Assembly (NCBI RefSeq): GCF_014863605.1
Contig: NZ_CP062252.1
Span: 3,667,001-3,731,000, forward strand
DNA length: 64,000 bases
Reading direction: 5' to 3'
DNA from: Pseudomonas allokribbensis
GTDB lineage: Bacteria; Pseudomonadota; Gammaproteobacteria; Pseudomonadales; Pseudomonadaceae
Both the position numbers and the translations under genes were made by a program. The notes beneath the pieces were generated by a model, which had not been told where the DNA came from, did not search any database, and worked only from the letters and a program-made list of their open reading frames with translations. Of this stretch, positions 56,300-64,000 are shown one piece after another. Within the stretch, counting starts at the first letter, position 1, and every line of letters starts with the position of its first letter.

Positions 56300-57372
56300 A
56301 GCTGCGCCATCTGATCTTGCTGCTGATTGCCCTCATCCTGGCCTTTCTGCTGCTGATGCCGACCAAGGTTGAACCGGTGGCATGGACGCCACAACCGGCA
56401 CCGTCACTGACCGAAGGGATTTACGCCGAAAATCAGCGACTCAAAAGCGCGGCACAGGTCGGCCCCAGCGACATCGAAGGCCCGGAAGCCCTGCTGCTGG
56501 AAAACGATGCGCTGATCACCGGATTGCACGATGGGCGCCTGATCCGCACCAGCCTCGACGGTCAGCAACGCAAAGTGCTGGCCGATACCGGCGGTCGGCC
56601 GCTGGGTCTGGCACGGCACCCCAACGGCTTGCTGGTGATCGCCGACGGGGTCAAGGGTTTGCTGTCACTCGATGCTCAGGGCCGACTGACCGCGCTGACC
56701 ACTGAAGCCAATGGCCTGAAGTTCGGTTTCACCGATGACGTGGCCATCGACAAGTCCGGGCATTACGCCTACTTCAGCGATGCCTCAAGTCGCTGGGGTT
56801 ACGGCCATGACGGCGAAGCGATCATCGAGCACGGCGGTGACGGGCGTCTGCTGCGCTATGACTTCCAGACCGGCAAGACCAGCGTTTTGCTCGATAAACT
56901 GGAATTCGCCAACGGCGTGACCCTCGGCCCGGAAGACGCCTATGTGCTGGTCAACGAAACCGGCGCCTACCGCATCAGCCGCTATTGGCTGACGGGGCCC
57001 AAGGCCGGCACCCATGACCTGTTCATCGACAACCTGCCGGGGCTGCCGGACAACCTTGCGTTCAATGGGCGGGATCGTTTCTGGGTGGCGCTGTACACGC
57101 CGCGCAATCCGTTGCTGGATCGCACCGCCGGCCATCCGTTCGTGCGCAAGATGCTGGTGCGGGCGATGACCGTCCTGCCCAAACCGCTGGAAAAACGCGG
57201 GTTCGTGTTGGGGCTGGATATGGACGGCAAGGTGATCGCCAATCTGCAGGATGCCAGCGCCGGCAATTACTCGCCGATCACCACGGCGCGCGAGTATGGC
57301 GACTGGTTGTATTTCGGCTCGTTGAAGGCCACGCACATGGCGCGGATGCCGCTGGATGCGGCCTTGAAATGA
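56296..57372 (+). CDS. SMP-30/gluconolactonase/strictosidine-synthase-like beta-propeller protein
   Basis: The product has 358 residues from the GTG at 56296, inside the stop of the hydroxylase gene (GTGA). An N-terminal hydrophobic helix (~5-22) acts as membrane anchor or signal. The rest is a six-bladed propeller of the SMP-30/strictosidine synthase family: 'EGPEALLLENDALITGL', 'GRPLGLARHPNGLLVIADGVKGLLSLD', 'FTDDVAIDKSGHYAYFSDASSRWGYGHD' and 'GLPDNLAFNGRDRFWVALYTPRNP'. Family members are Ca-dependent esterases or lactonases. Coupling to a hydroxylase-SRPBCC fusion suggests one lipid-modifying pathway; the substrate is unknown. Confidence 0.85.
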   Translation: MKLRHLILLLIALILAFLLLMPTKVEPVAWTPQPAPSLTEGIYAENQRLKSAAQVGPSDIEGPEALLLENDALITGLHDGRLIRTSLDGQQRKVLADTGGRPLGLARHPNGLLVIADGVKGLLSLDAQGRLTALTTEANGLKFGFTDDVAIDKSGHYAYFSDASSRWGYGHDGEAIIEHGGDGRLLRYDFQTGKTSVLLDKLEFANGVTLGPEDAYVLVNETGAYRISRYWLTGPKAGTHDLFIDNLPGLPDNLAFNGRDRFWVALYTPRNPLLDRTAGHPFVRKMLVRAMTVLPKPLEKRGFVLGLDMDGKVIANLQDASAGNYSPITTAREYGDWLYFGSLKATHMARMPLDAALK

Positions 57373-57449
57373 AGGCCTGAAATTCGCGTTGAACCGGCGG
57401 GCGCCATCGCTGCGATGCGGCGGGCCGACGATCCAGCGATGGCGGACGG

Positions 57450-57635
57450 TCAGTTGTTGGACCGATCGAATTTTTCCGGGTCTTCATCTTCCGGCAGATC
57501 CGCGATCTTCCGTTCCTCCTCAGGATGGCGGACGGTATGCGCCGGGCTGTTGGGCTCGGGATGCGTGGGAACCGGGTCGAATGCGCCCAGCTCTTCACTG
57601 GGGAACTTGTAATTGGGGAGCTTGGGTTTGTTCAT
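57450..57635 (-). CDS. Hypothetical 61-residue charged protein
   Basis: The product has 61 residues from the ATG at 57635, with GAGGT five bases upstream. It is acidic and proline-rich ('NYKFPSEELGAFDPVPTHPEPNSP', 'HPEEERKIADLPEDEDPEKF') and looks disordered. I do not recognise a family. A good ribosome site and biased composition support it as a gene. It is convergent with the SMP-30-like gene. Confidence 0.62.
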   Translation of the reverse strand: MNKPKLPNYKFPSEELGAFDPVPTHPEPNSPAHTVRHPEEERKIADLPEDEDPEKFDRSNN

Positions 57636-57742
57636 GAGGCACCTCGCAGAGAGTCGCCAAGTGAAGACTCTGTACATTCGAGGTGCCGTCGTGGCTGTCG
57701 TTCCAGTCGTGCACCATCGAAGATCAATGGCGCGACTGACGG

Positions 57743-57985
57743 TCAGGTTCGCGCCTGCAACTGCTGAACGATCTTGTCTTTGACCTGCAAGCGTTTCTCT
57801 TTGAGTTTCTTCAGCGTGTCGTCGCTCGGCGCATCCGAGGTCGCCGTCTCGGCCTTGACGACTTCGGCGTCCGCCTGGGAGTACTTGTTGATCAGTGCAT
57901 CCAGATGTGGATCCGCGGTGCGTTTTTGCTGGATCTCTTCCTTCGTAAGCTTCAAGTCCTGTAACAGATCATGGGTCACCGGCAT
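57743..57985 (-). CDS. DUF465 (YdcH-like) small coiled-coil protein
   Basis: The product has 80 residues, rich in Lys, Glu, Asp and Ala, forming a helical hairpin: 'HDLLQDLKLTKEEIQQKRTADPHLDALINKYSQADAEV' then 'LKKLKEKRLQVKDKIVQQLQ'. The pattern 'DPHL…YxxxDxEV…LKxxRLxxKDxI' is that of DUF465. Function unknown. It lies between the hypothetical protein and the hybrid kinase on the same strand. Confidence 0.85.
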   Translation of the reverse strand: MPVTHDLLQDLKLTKEEIQQKRTADPHLDALINKYSQADAEVVKAETATSDAPSDDTLKKLKEKRLQVKDKIVQQLQART

Positions 57986-58126
57986 GGAACACCTCCGTCA
58001 GTTGATCGGCAGCCAACGCGACCGATTGCGCTGGCCAGTTATCAGAATGGCCTCGGTTGACCGGTTCTGTCGACCACCTGTCAGACCAGCGGTGCCCGTT
58101 CGTCGCCCTTCGTTGATCCGCGACAG

Positions 58127-60238
58127 TCAGGTACTCAACACCGCACGGATCATCTGCAACAACGCCTCAGGCCCGTAAGGTTTGCCGAGCAAATGGGTGT
58201 CGGGGCTGAGCTGGTGATTGCGCGAGATGATGTCCCGGGTATGTCCCGACGTGAACAGCACGGCCACCGGCGGCATCTGCACCTTGGCCCACGCCGCCAG
58301 GTCGGAGCTCTTGATCAGCCCGGGCATGACCACATCGGTAAAGATCAGGTTGACCCGGGCGCCCTCCAGCAACATCTGCATCGCCGTGTCGCCATTGCCG
58401 GCGACCAGCACGCGGTAGCCTTCTTCACGCAGCAATTCGACCGCCGAAGTACGCACCGCTTCGTTGTCCTCGACCACCAGAATGGTTTCGTTGCCGCCCG
58501 CCTGCTGACGACGCACACCGGGCGCCTCATCGATCAGCGGCCGCAGGCTGCGCGGGAAATACAACTGCACCCGCGTGCCCTCGCCGACCTGGCTGTCGAT
58601 CTCGACATGCCCGCCGCTCTGTTTGACGAACCCGAACACCATGCTCAATCCGAGGCCCGTGCCCTGGCCATCGGCCTTGGTGGTGAAGAACGGTTCGAAG
58701 ACCTGCTCCAGCATGTGCGGCGCAATGCCCACGCCGCTGTCGCTGACCGATACCCGCACAAAATCCCCCGGCACGATGCCCTTGCCGGCGCAGAACGCCC
58801 GGTCGAGCGAGGTGTTGGCGGCCCCGAGCACGATGGTGCCCTCGCCTTTCATGGCGTCCCGGGCATTGATCGCCAGATTGAGAATGGCGTTTTCCAGTTG
58901 GTTGCGGTCGACGTTGATGTGCCACGGTTCCTCGGGCAACTGCACATCGATCTGGATGGTTTCGCCCAACGCCCGTTGCAGCAGCTCGCCGACGCCTTCG
59001 AATATCTGCCGCGGATCACACACCGCCGGCGACAGCGGCTGGCGGCGGGCAAACGCGAGCAGCTGCGAGGACAGCTTGGCGCCGCGCTCCACCGCTGCCA
59101 GCGAGGCGCTGACCCGGCGTTGCACGTTGGCATTGTTCGGTTCGTGACGGGCCAGCAGGTGCAGGTTGCCGGCGATCACTTGCAGCAGGTTGTTGAAGTC
59201 GTGGGCCACGCCACCGGTCAGGCCGCCGATGGCTTCGAGCTTCTGCGACTGGCGCAATTGCTCTTCGGCACTCAGGCGCGCCTCAACCTCATCGGCCACA
59301 CGCTGTTCGAGGTTGCGGGTGAATTTGAGCAGGGATTCTTCAGCGGTCTTGCGTTCATGAATGTCGATCAACACACCGGGGAATCGAAATGCCTGGCCCT
59401 GCTCATCGAATTCGCAACCGCCGCTGGCCAGCACCCACAGATGAGTGCCATCGGCGCGCAATACGCGGTATTCGGCGTTGTACGGTTCACCGGTACGCAC
59501 CGAGTTTTCGACACATTCCTGCACCCAACTGCGGTCATCGGGATGAATGTGCGCTTCGGCAATGTGCTGCGGCAGGTTGGTCAGGTCCTGGTCCGGCGGA
59601 AAGGAAAAGGTGCGGGCGAATCGCTCGTCGGCGGACAGCACGTTGTTACGCACGTCCCAGACAAACGAGCCGAGCAGTGCCCCGGCATTCAGCGCCAGTC
59701 GAACCCGTTCGTTGTCGGCGCGATAAGCGTCTTCGGCGGCCTGGCGCAGACGCTCGGACAGCACCAGTTCGGTGGTTTCCACCACCATCGCCATCACCCC
59801 CGAAGGCACCCCGGCATCGTTGGCCACCGGGCTGTAATAAAGGTCGAGCCAGACATCCTCGGGCACGCCGTCGCGCAACAGCACCAGTACTTTGTTGCGA
59901 TATTCAAGCGTGCCGCCCGCCAGACAGGTGTCGACCACATGCCGGTTGAACTCGGCGACTTCCGGCCAGCCCAGTTCCACCGGCACACCCAACAGATAAG
60001 GGTGCCGTCCGCCGGCGAACCGCGAGTAGGCGTCGTTGTAGATCATGTAGCCGGCATGGCCCCAGAGCATGACCATCGGCAACGGCGAGGCAAGCATCAA
60101 CTGCACCGTGCTGCACAGGCTGGCCGGCCAGGTTTCGAGGGGACCCAGGTCGGTCCCGCTCCAGTCAAAGGCGCGGATGCGTCCGGCCATCTCGCCCTGC
60201 CAGCCGTCACACCCGTGGCTATCGGATAAAAACTGCAT
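58127..60238 (-). CDS. PAS-domain hybrid histidine kinase with receiver domain
   Basis: The product has 703 residues from the ATG at 60238; an ATG at 60316 would add 26 residues without a better ribosome site. Two PAS domains (~45-150 and ~185-295, the second ending in 'GVLIDIHERK') precede a HisKA domain with phospho-acceptor His346 in 'GGVAHDFNNLL'. Then follow a HATPase_c domain ('NLAINARDAM', 'GTGLGLSMVFGFVKQSGG') and a receiver domain with Asp635 in 'LIFTDVVMPG'. There is no membrane segment, so it senses a cytoplasmic signal, possibly light or redox by PAS cofactor. No partner regulator is adjacent. Confidence 0.92.
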   Translation of the reverse strand: MQFLSDSHGCDGWQGEMAGRIRAFDWSGTDLGPLETWPASLCSTVQLMLASPLPMVMLWGHAGYMIYNDAYSRFAGGRHPYLLGVPVELGWPEVAEFNRHVVDTCLAGGTLEYRNKVLVLLRDGVPEDVWLDLYYSPVANDAGVPSGVMAMVVETTELVLSERLRQAAEDAYRADNERVRLALNAGALLGSFVWDVRNNVLSADERFARTFSFPPDQDLTNLPQHIAEAHIHPDDRSWVQECVENSVRTGEPYNAEYRVLRADGTHLWVLASGGCEFDEQGQAFRFPGVLIDIHERKTAEESLLKFTRNLEQRVADEVEARLSAEEQLRQSQKLEAIGGLTGGVAHDFNNLLQVIAGNLHLLARHEPNNANVQRRVSASLAAVERGAKLSSQLLAFARRQPLSPAVCDPRQIFEGVGELLQRALGETIQIDVQLPEEPWHINVDRNQLENAILNLAINARDAMKGEGTIVLGAANTSLDRAFCAGKGIVPGDFVRVSVSDSGVGIAPHMLEQVFEPFFTTKADGQGTGLGLSMVFGFVKQSGGHVEIDSQVGEGTRVQLYFPRSLRPLIDEAPGVRRQQAGGNETILVVEDNEAVRTSAVELLREEGYRVLVAGNGDTAMQMLLEGARVNLIFTDVVMPGLIKSSDLAAWAKVQMPPVAVLFTSGHTRDIISRNHQLSPDTHLLGKPYGPEALLQMIRAVLST

Positions 60239-60368
60239 CGACTGCTTCAACGCCTTGTGGTTGGTTCGCTCGATCGCTACGCCCGATGACGTGGCGCCCG
60301 TCTGTTTCGAGCGCATCGGGCAGCGATGGTTTCATAGAGGTATAGCCGATTTCACTGGCGGCCGGCGC

Positions 60369-61058
60369 TCAGACTTCGATCAGGTGTTTGAGCGGGTGGT
60401 AGCCGGTCTTGAGCTTCGCAGCGACGTCGAGAATCGCCTTCTGAATGCCGTCCAGGTGCATGCAGGTCAGCTCGATGGCGGCGCTCTGATTGCCGGCCTC
60501 GATGTACTCGATCAGGCGCAGATGCTCGTCGTCGCGGCAGGCTTCGTGGCTGTCGTCATCCAGCGCGGCGGCGTACAGCGAGGCGCGGGAAATCAGCTTC
60601 TGGAACCAGTCGAGCAACACCGGGTTGTTGAGGCTGCGGGCCAGTTTGATGTGGAACTCGCCAAGCAGGTGAATCAGCCGTTCGTGGTCACCGGCCGCAT
60701 GGGCCTCGTCTTCCAGCAGCAGGTGCTCGCGCAGGTCCTGCATCGCGGCGGAGTCCTTGCGTCGGCACAGCTCGGTGACGATGCCGATTTCGATCAGGCG
60801 CCGGGTTTCGAACAGCGAACGGATCTCTTCATCGCTGGGCAGCGACACCGACGCACCTTTATTGGGCTCGGTGGTGACCAGGCCGTCGGCCTCCAATTGC
60901 TTGAGCGCCGCCCGAACCGACGTGCGGCTGACATTGAACAATTCCGCCAGCGACGCTTCGCCCAGTTTCATTCCCGGACGCAGCGAACGCTTGCTGATCG
61001 CCTCGTAAACCCCTTGGTAGACGCGGTCGACCGTGGTTTCCAGTTTCTTCTCGGTCAT
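60369..61058 (-). CDS. GntR-family regulator (FadR/FCD type)
   Basis: The product has 229 residues with a GntR winged helix at ~12-78 ('RPGMKLGEASLAELFNVSRTSVRAALKQLEADGLV') and an FCD effector domain ('HLLGEFHIKLARSLNNPVLLDWFQKLISR', 'EHLRLIEYIEAGNQSAAIELTCMHL'), which carries the metal-binding His residues of the family. It diverges from the ABC importer genes, with inverted repeats in between, so it probably represses them in the absence of substrate. The ligand may be the imported compound or an acid derived from it. Confidence 0.9.
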   Translation of the reverse strand: MTEKKLETTVDRVYQGVYEAISKRSLRPGMKLGEASLAELFNVSRTSVRAALKQLEADGLVTTEPNKGASVSLPSDEEIRSLFETRRLIEIGIVTELCRRKDSAAMQDLREHLLLEDEAHAAGDHERLIHLLGEFHIKLARSLNNPVLLDWFQKLISRASLYAAALDDDSHEACRDDEHLRLIEYIEAGNQSAAIELTCMHLDGIQKAILDVAAKLKTGYHPLKHLIEV

Positions 61059-61160
61059 TTGAAAACTCCTTCAGTGCGGGCAACGGTTCCCGGCGCGATC
61101 CCTACAAGAGCGTCAGCCAGGGAAAAAGGGGGTTGCACCCGCAGATTAATCCGGGTATTT

Positions 61161-61189
61161 CTGAATCGCATTCAGATATTGCATACAAT
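61161..61189. promoter_or_regulatory. Operator candidates between the GntR gene and the ABC importer
   Basis: CTGAATCGCATTCAG (61161-61175) is a perfect palindrome with a 3-bp centre, and ATTGCATACAAT (61178-61189) is an 11-12-bp near-palindrome of the FadR/VanR type (ATTG-N-ATAC-like). They lie 20-50 bp before the importer start, with AGAGGA (61193-61198) downstream. They are the likely GntR binding sites. Confidence 0.6.
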
Positions 61190-61209
61190 AATTAGAGGAT
61201 TGCACCATT

Positions 61210-62295
61210 ATGGGTCAACCAATAGCAATTGAAGTGCGTAATGTCTCCAAACGGTACTCTGATGATCCTGGCCTCGCGCCGGCCCTCGACAACGTGTCGG
61301 TGAACATCGCCGACAACGAGTTCTTCACCCTGCTCGGCCCCTCGGGCTGTGGCAAAACCACCTTGTTGCGCACCATCGCCGGTTTCGAACACGTCAGCGA
61401 CGGCGAGATCCGTCTGGCGGGCGAAACGGTGAACCACCTGCCGCCGTTCAAGCGTCGGGTCAACACGGTGTTCCAGAGTTACGCGCTGTTTCCGCACATG
61501 AGTGTCGCGCAGAATATCGCCTTCGGCCTCGAGATGCAGGGTCTTGATCGCAAGACGATCCCCGGACGGGTCGACGAGATGCTCGCGCTGGTGCAGATGG
61601 AGCACCTGGCCGGACGTAAACCGGCGGAATTGTCCGGCGGCCAGCAGCAGCGCGTGGCGCTGGCCCGGGCCCTGGCGCCGAAACCGAAAGTGCTGTTGCT
61701 CGACGAGCCGCTGTCGGCGCTGGACTTGAAGCTGCGCAAGGAAATGCAGGTCGAACTCAAGCGCGTGCAGCAAGAAGCCGGGATCACCTTCATCTTCGTC
61801 ACCCACGATCAGGAAGAAGCCCTGACCCTGTCCGACCGGATTGCGGTGATGTCCGCCGGCAAGATCCTGCAGATCGGCACCCCGACCGACATCTATGAAC
61901 GCCCGCAGCACCGTTTCGTCGCCCAGTTCATTGGCGACATCAATTTCCTTCCCGGACAGCTCAAGCGCGGCGAGCACAACGAAAACATTTTCGTGCCCAA
62001 CGGCATGCCGGTGGAAATCCCCTGCCCGCCGCAAGGCGTCAATGGCAGCAGCGTGCAACTGGCGTTTCGTCCCGAGCGTTCGCAACTGGTCACGGCGGAC
62101 CAGCCGCATCATCTGCGCGGCGTGATCGAGGCCGTGCTGTATGTCGGCACCGCGACCCTGTACCAGTGCCGTTTGAACAACGACATCAAAGTCATGCTGC
62201 GGGAAAACAACGAAGGCCTGAACCGTGGTCGGGCGGTCGGCGAGCGCGTGGCGGTGCACCTGCCGCCCCAGGCCTGCCTGTTGATGGAGGCCTGA
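61210..62295 (+). CDS. ABC importer ATPase, PotA/spermidine-putrescine type
   Basis: The product has 361 residues from the ATG at 61210. Walker A 'GPSGCGKTT' is at ~45-53, the signature 'ELSGGQQQRVALARAL' at ~139-154 and Walker B 'VLLLDEPLSALD' just after. The C-terminal TOBE domain contains 'FRPERSQLV' and 'GVIEAVLYVGTATLYQCRLNN'. It powers an importer with the two permeases that follow. The polyamine-type family transports putrescine, spermidine, GABA or related cations. The binding protein is not in the window and probably follows. Confidence 0.92.
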   Translation: MGQPIAIEVRNVSKRYSDDPGLAPALDNVSVNIADNEFFTLLGPSGCGKTTLLRTIAGFEHVSDGEIRLAGETVNHLPPFKRRVNTVFQSYALFPHMSVAQNIAFGLEMQGLDRKTIPGRVDEMLALVQMEHLAGRKPAELSGGQQQRVALARALAPKPKVLLLDEPLSALDLKLRKEMQVELKRVQQEAGITFIFVTHDQEEALTLSDRIAVMSAGKILQIGTPTDIYERPQHRFVAQFIGDINFLPGQLKRGEHNENIFVPNGMPVEIPCPPQGVNGSSVQLAFRPERSQLVTADQPHHLRGVIEAVLYVGTATLYQCRLNNDIKVMLRENNEGLNRGRAVGERVAVHLPPQACLLMEA

Positions 62296-62296
62296 G

Positions 62297-63214
62297 ATGA
62301 GCGTCAGCAGCACTTCCCCCTCCCTCAACCGCGCGCTGTTGCTCAGCCCGGTGGTGTTGACCCTGCTCGCCCTGATCGCCATTCCGCTGGGGATCATGGG
62401 CTACATCAGCCTGCTGCCGCGCAACACCTACGGCGGCGTCGACTGGCAGGCCCAATGGCAACTGCAGAGTTACGTGCAGCTGTTTTTCCAGGAAGGTTTC
62501 GACGGCGAACTGGAGCTGAACTGGGTCTACGCCCAGGCGCTGCTGCGCTCGGTGTTCCAGGCCGGTGGCACCACGGTGTTGTGCTTTTTGTTCGGGTTTC
62601 CGGTGGCGTTATGGATGTCGAGCCTGACCCCGCGCCGACGCAACCTGATGGTGTTGCTCATCACCATTCCGTTCTGGACCAACCTGCTGATCCGCAACTA
62701 CGCGTGGCTGATCATCCTGCGCGAACAGGGCTGGGTCGCCCAAAGCCTCAACGCGCTGTTCCCGAGCGCCGGCGGCATCACCCTGCTCTACAACGACTTC
62801 GCCGTCAGCGTGGGTCTGGTCTACAGCTTCCTGCCGTTCATGATCCTGCCGATCTACTCGACCCTGGAAAAACTCGACTGGCGTCTGGTGGAGGCCGCCT
62901 ATGACCTGGGCGCCAATCGCTGGCATGCGCTGCGCCGGATCATCCTGCCGCTGTCGATGCCCGGCGTGATTGCCGGTGCGTTGCTGGTGTTCGTGCCGAG
63001 CCTCGGCGCCTTCATCACCCCGGCGATCCTCGGCGGCGGCAAGACTTTGATGATCGGCAACCTGATCCAGCAGCAATTCGGCACCGCGCGCAACTGGCCG
63101 CTGGGCAGTTCGCTGTCGTTCCTGTTGCTGGGGATTCTGCTGCTGTCACTGGTGCTCTACGCCCTCTACAGCCGCAGCTCGGCGAAAACCCTGAATCGGG
63201 GAGCGAAAGCATGA
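62297..63214 (+). CDS. ABC importer permease, PotB type
   Basis: The product has 305 residues with about six membrane helices. The coupling loop 'EAAYDLGANRWHALRRIILPLSMPGVIAG' (~196-225) marks a PotB/BPD_transp_1 permease, and the long first periplasmic segment (~40-75) fits the family. It starts one base after the ATPase stop and overlaps the next gene by four bases. Confidence 0.93.
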   Translation: MSVSSTSPSLNRALLLSPVVLTLLALIAIPLGIMGYISLLPRNTYGGVDWQAQWQLQSYVQLFFQEGFDGELELNWVYAQALLRSVFQAGGTTVLCFLFGFPVALWMSSLTPRRRNLMVLLITIPFWTNLLIRNYAWLIILREQGWVAQSLNALFPSAGGITLLYNDFAVSVGLVYSFLPFMILPIYSTLEKLDWRLVEAAYDLGANRWHALRRIILPLSMPGVIAGALLVFVPSLGAFITPAILGGGKTLMIGNLIQQQFGTARNWPLGSSLSFLLLGILLLSLVLYALYSRSSAKTLNRGAKA

Positions 63215-63999
63215 TCTCTCTGCACCTGAAGAAACTCCCGGCGACCCGGGAAATCAGCCTGCTGATCCTTGCCTATCTGTACGTACCGATCCTGGTGTTG
63301 ATCGCCTACAGCTTCAACGCCAACCGCTCGGCGACGGTGTGGACCGAGTTCTCGTTTGCCTGGTACGGGCGGATCCTGGCCAACCCGTCGATCCAGACGG
63401 CGGCGCTGAATTCGATCATCGTCGCGACCATCGCCACCGTGTGCGCCACGGCGATTGCGCTGCTCGCAGCACTGGCGACATACCGGCCGTTCTACGGGCA
63501 GAAAATGGTCGAGGGCGGGATCAACCTGCCGCTGATCCTGCCGGAAATCGTCACCGCCGTGGCCACCCTGCTGCTGTTCATGGCGCTGGGGATCAAGCTC
63601 GGCCTGATGACGGTGATCGTCGCGCACATCGGCTTCTGCATTCCGTTTGCCTACCTGCCGATCCGCGCACGGCTCAACGATCTGGACAAGAGCCTGCTCG
63701 AGGCCGCCAACGATCTGTACGCCAACCCGTGGCAAGTGTTCCGCCGCGTGACCTTGCCGCTGCTGTGGCCGGCGGTGTTGTCCGGTTCGGTGCTGGCGTT
63801 CGTGGTCAGCCTCGACGATTTCATCATGACCTTCTTCGTCGCCGGCCCCGGTTCGACCACGTTGCCGGTGTACATCTTCTCGGCGATCAAGGCTGGCGTA
63901 ACACCTGAGATCAACGCGATTTCGACCCTGATGCTGGTGATTTCCATCGTGCTCGTGGTGCTGGCCTTCTGGCTCGGCCAACGCGGCAAACAACAATAA
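63211..63999 (+). CDS. ABC importer permease, PotC type
   Basis: The product has 262 residues, starting at the ATG at 63211 inside the previous stop (ATGA), and its stop codon is two bases from the window end. Six helices and the coupling loop 'EAANDLYANPWQVFRRVTLPLLWPAVLSG' identify a PotC-type permease. It completes the membrane part of the importer; the substrate-binding protein is expected next, outside the window. Confidence 0.93.
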   Translation: MISLHLKKLPATREISLLILAYLYVPILVLIAYSFNANRSATVWTEFSFAWYGRILANPSIQTAALNSIIVATIATVCATAIALLAALATYRPFYGQKMVEGGINLPLILPEIVTAVATLLLFMALGIKLGLMTVIVAHIGFCIPFAYLPIRARLNDLDKSLLEAANDLYANPWQVFRRVTLPLLWPAVLSGSVLAFVVSLDDFIMTFFVAGPGSTTLPVYIFSAIKAGVTPEINAISTLMLVISIVLVVLAFWLGQRGKQQ

Positions 64000-64000
64000 A

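Noticed and set aside
58193..60229. 678-codon plus-strand frame antisense to the hybrid kinase
   Set aside because: Shadow frame; the minus-strand product has all kinase and receiver motifs in place.

Overview
The window looks like chromosomal core DNA from a fluorescent Pseudomonas (P. fluorescens group). It has high GC, long antisense shadow ORFs, Pseudomonas-type gene neighbourhoods (cobW-cobN, cbtAB, cti, metH, cysI-DUF934, sohB), GTGGGAGC-type extragenic palindromes and a large class of extragenic repeat. I see no prophage, insertion sequence, CRISPR array, tRNA or rRNA. About fifty protein genes, two cobalamin riboswitches and several terminators or hairpins can be supported.

Layout. 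1-3.9 kb: the end of an Nfr-type operon (NfrA-like outer-membrane protein, DUF4434 protein, diguanylate cyclase), a c-di-GMP-linked exopolysaccharide or phage-receptor locus. 3.9-9.1 kb: a TerC/CBS/CorC membrane protein, a MerR regulator divergent from an Old Yellow Enzyme, and a phospholipase-D-like protein. 9.2-19.3 kb: a B12 region. A minus-strand operon (riboswitch, cobW, cobN, chlI, VWA/chlD) and a plus-strand operon (riboswitch, cbtB, cbtA, cobE, cobM) diverge around a large inverted pair of extragenic repeats. 19.3-30.5 kb: nfuA, a frameshifted small gene, cti, B12-dependent metH, DUF2970, an orphan sugar-type periplasmic binding protein, a 37-residue membrane protein, and cysI-DUF934. 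30.5-35.4 kb: one 1626-codon toxin/effector gene with a dermonecrotic-toxin-like body, leucine-rich repeats and a NEL E3 ubiquitin ligase domain. 35.6-37.9 kb: sohB, a histidine-phosphatase-like protein and an SCP2 protein.

38-52.1 kb is a co-directional minus-strand import island: FecI-type sigma factor, FecR, an STN-containing TonB receptor, a RES-Xre toxin-antitoxin pair, a second TonB receptor, and YejA-YejB-YejE-YejF. The three import transcription units (yejA, receptor 1, receptor 2) share a promoter-like element, TCTA-N7-CCCTATAAA, 72-74 nt before each start codon. They also share a similar leader in which the Shine-Dalgarno region can pair. I infer that outer- and inner-membrane import of one peptide-like or siderophore-like ligand is co-regulated, probably by the local sigma factor. 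This is the best candidate in the window for an undescribed system.

52.4-64 kb: an orphan HypX/HoxX (CO-ligand enzyme of NiFe hydrogenase maturation) with no hydrogenase gene in the window, a LysR regulator, a fatty-acid-hydroxylase/SRPBCC fusion with an SMP-30-like partner, two small proteins, a hybrid histidine kinase, and a GntR regulator divergent from a polyamine-type ABC importer whose binding protein is not in the window.
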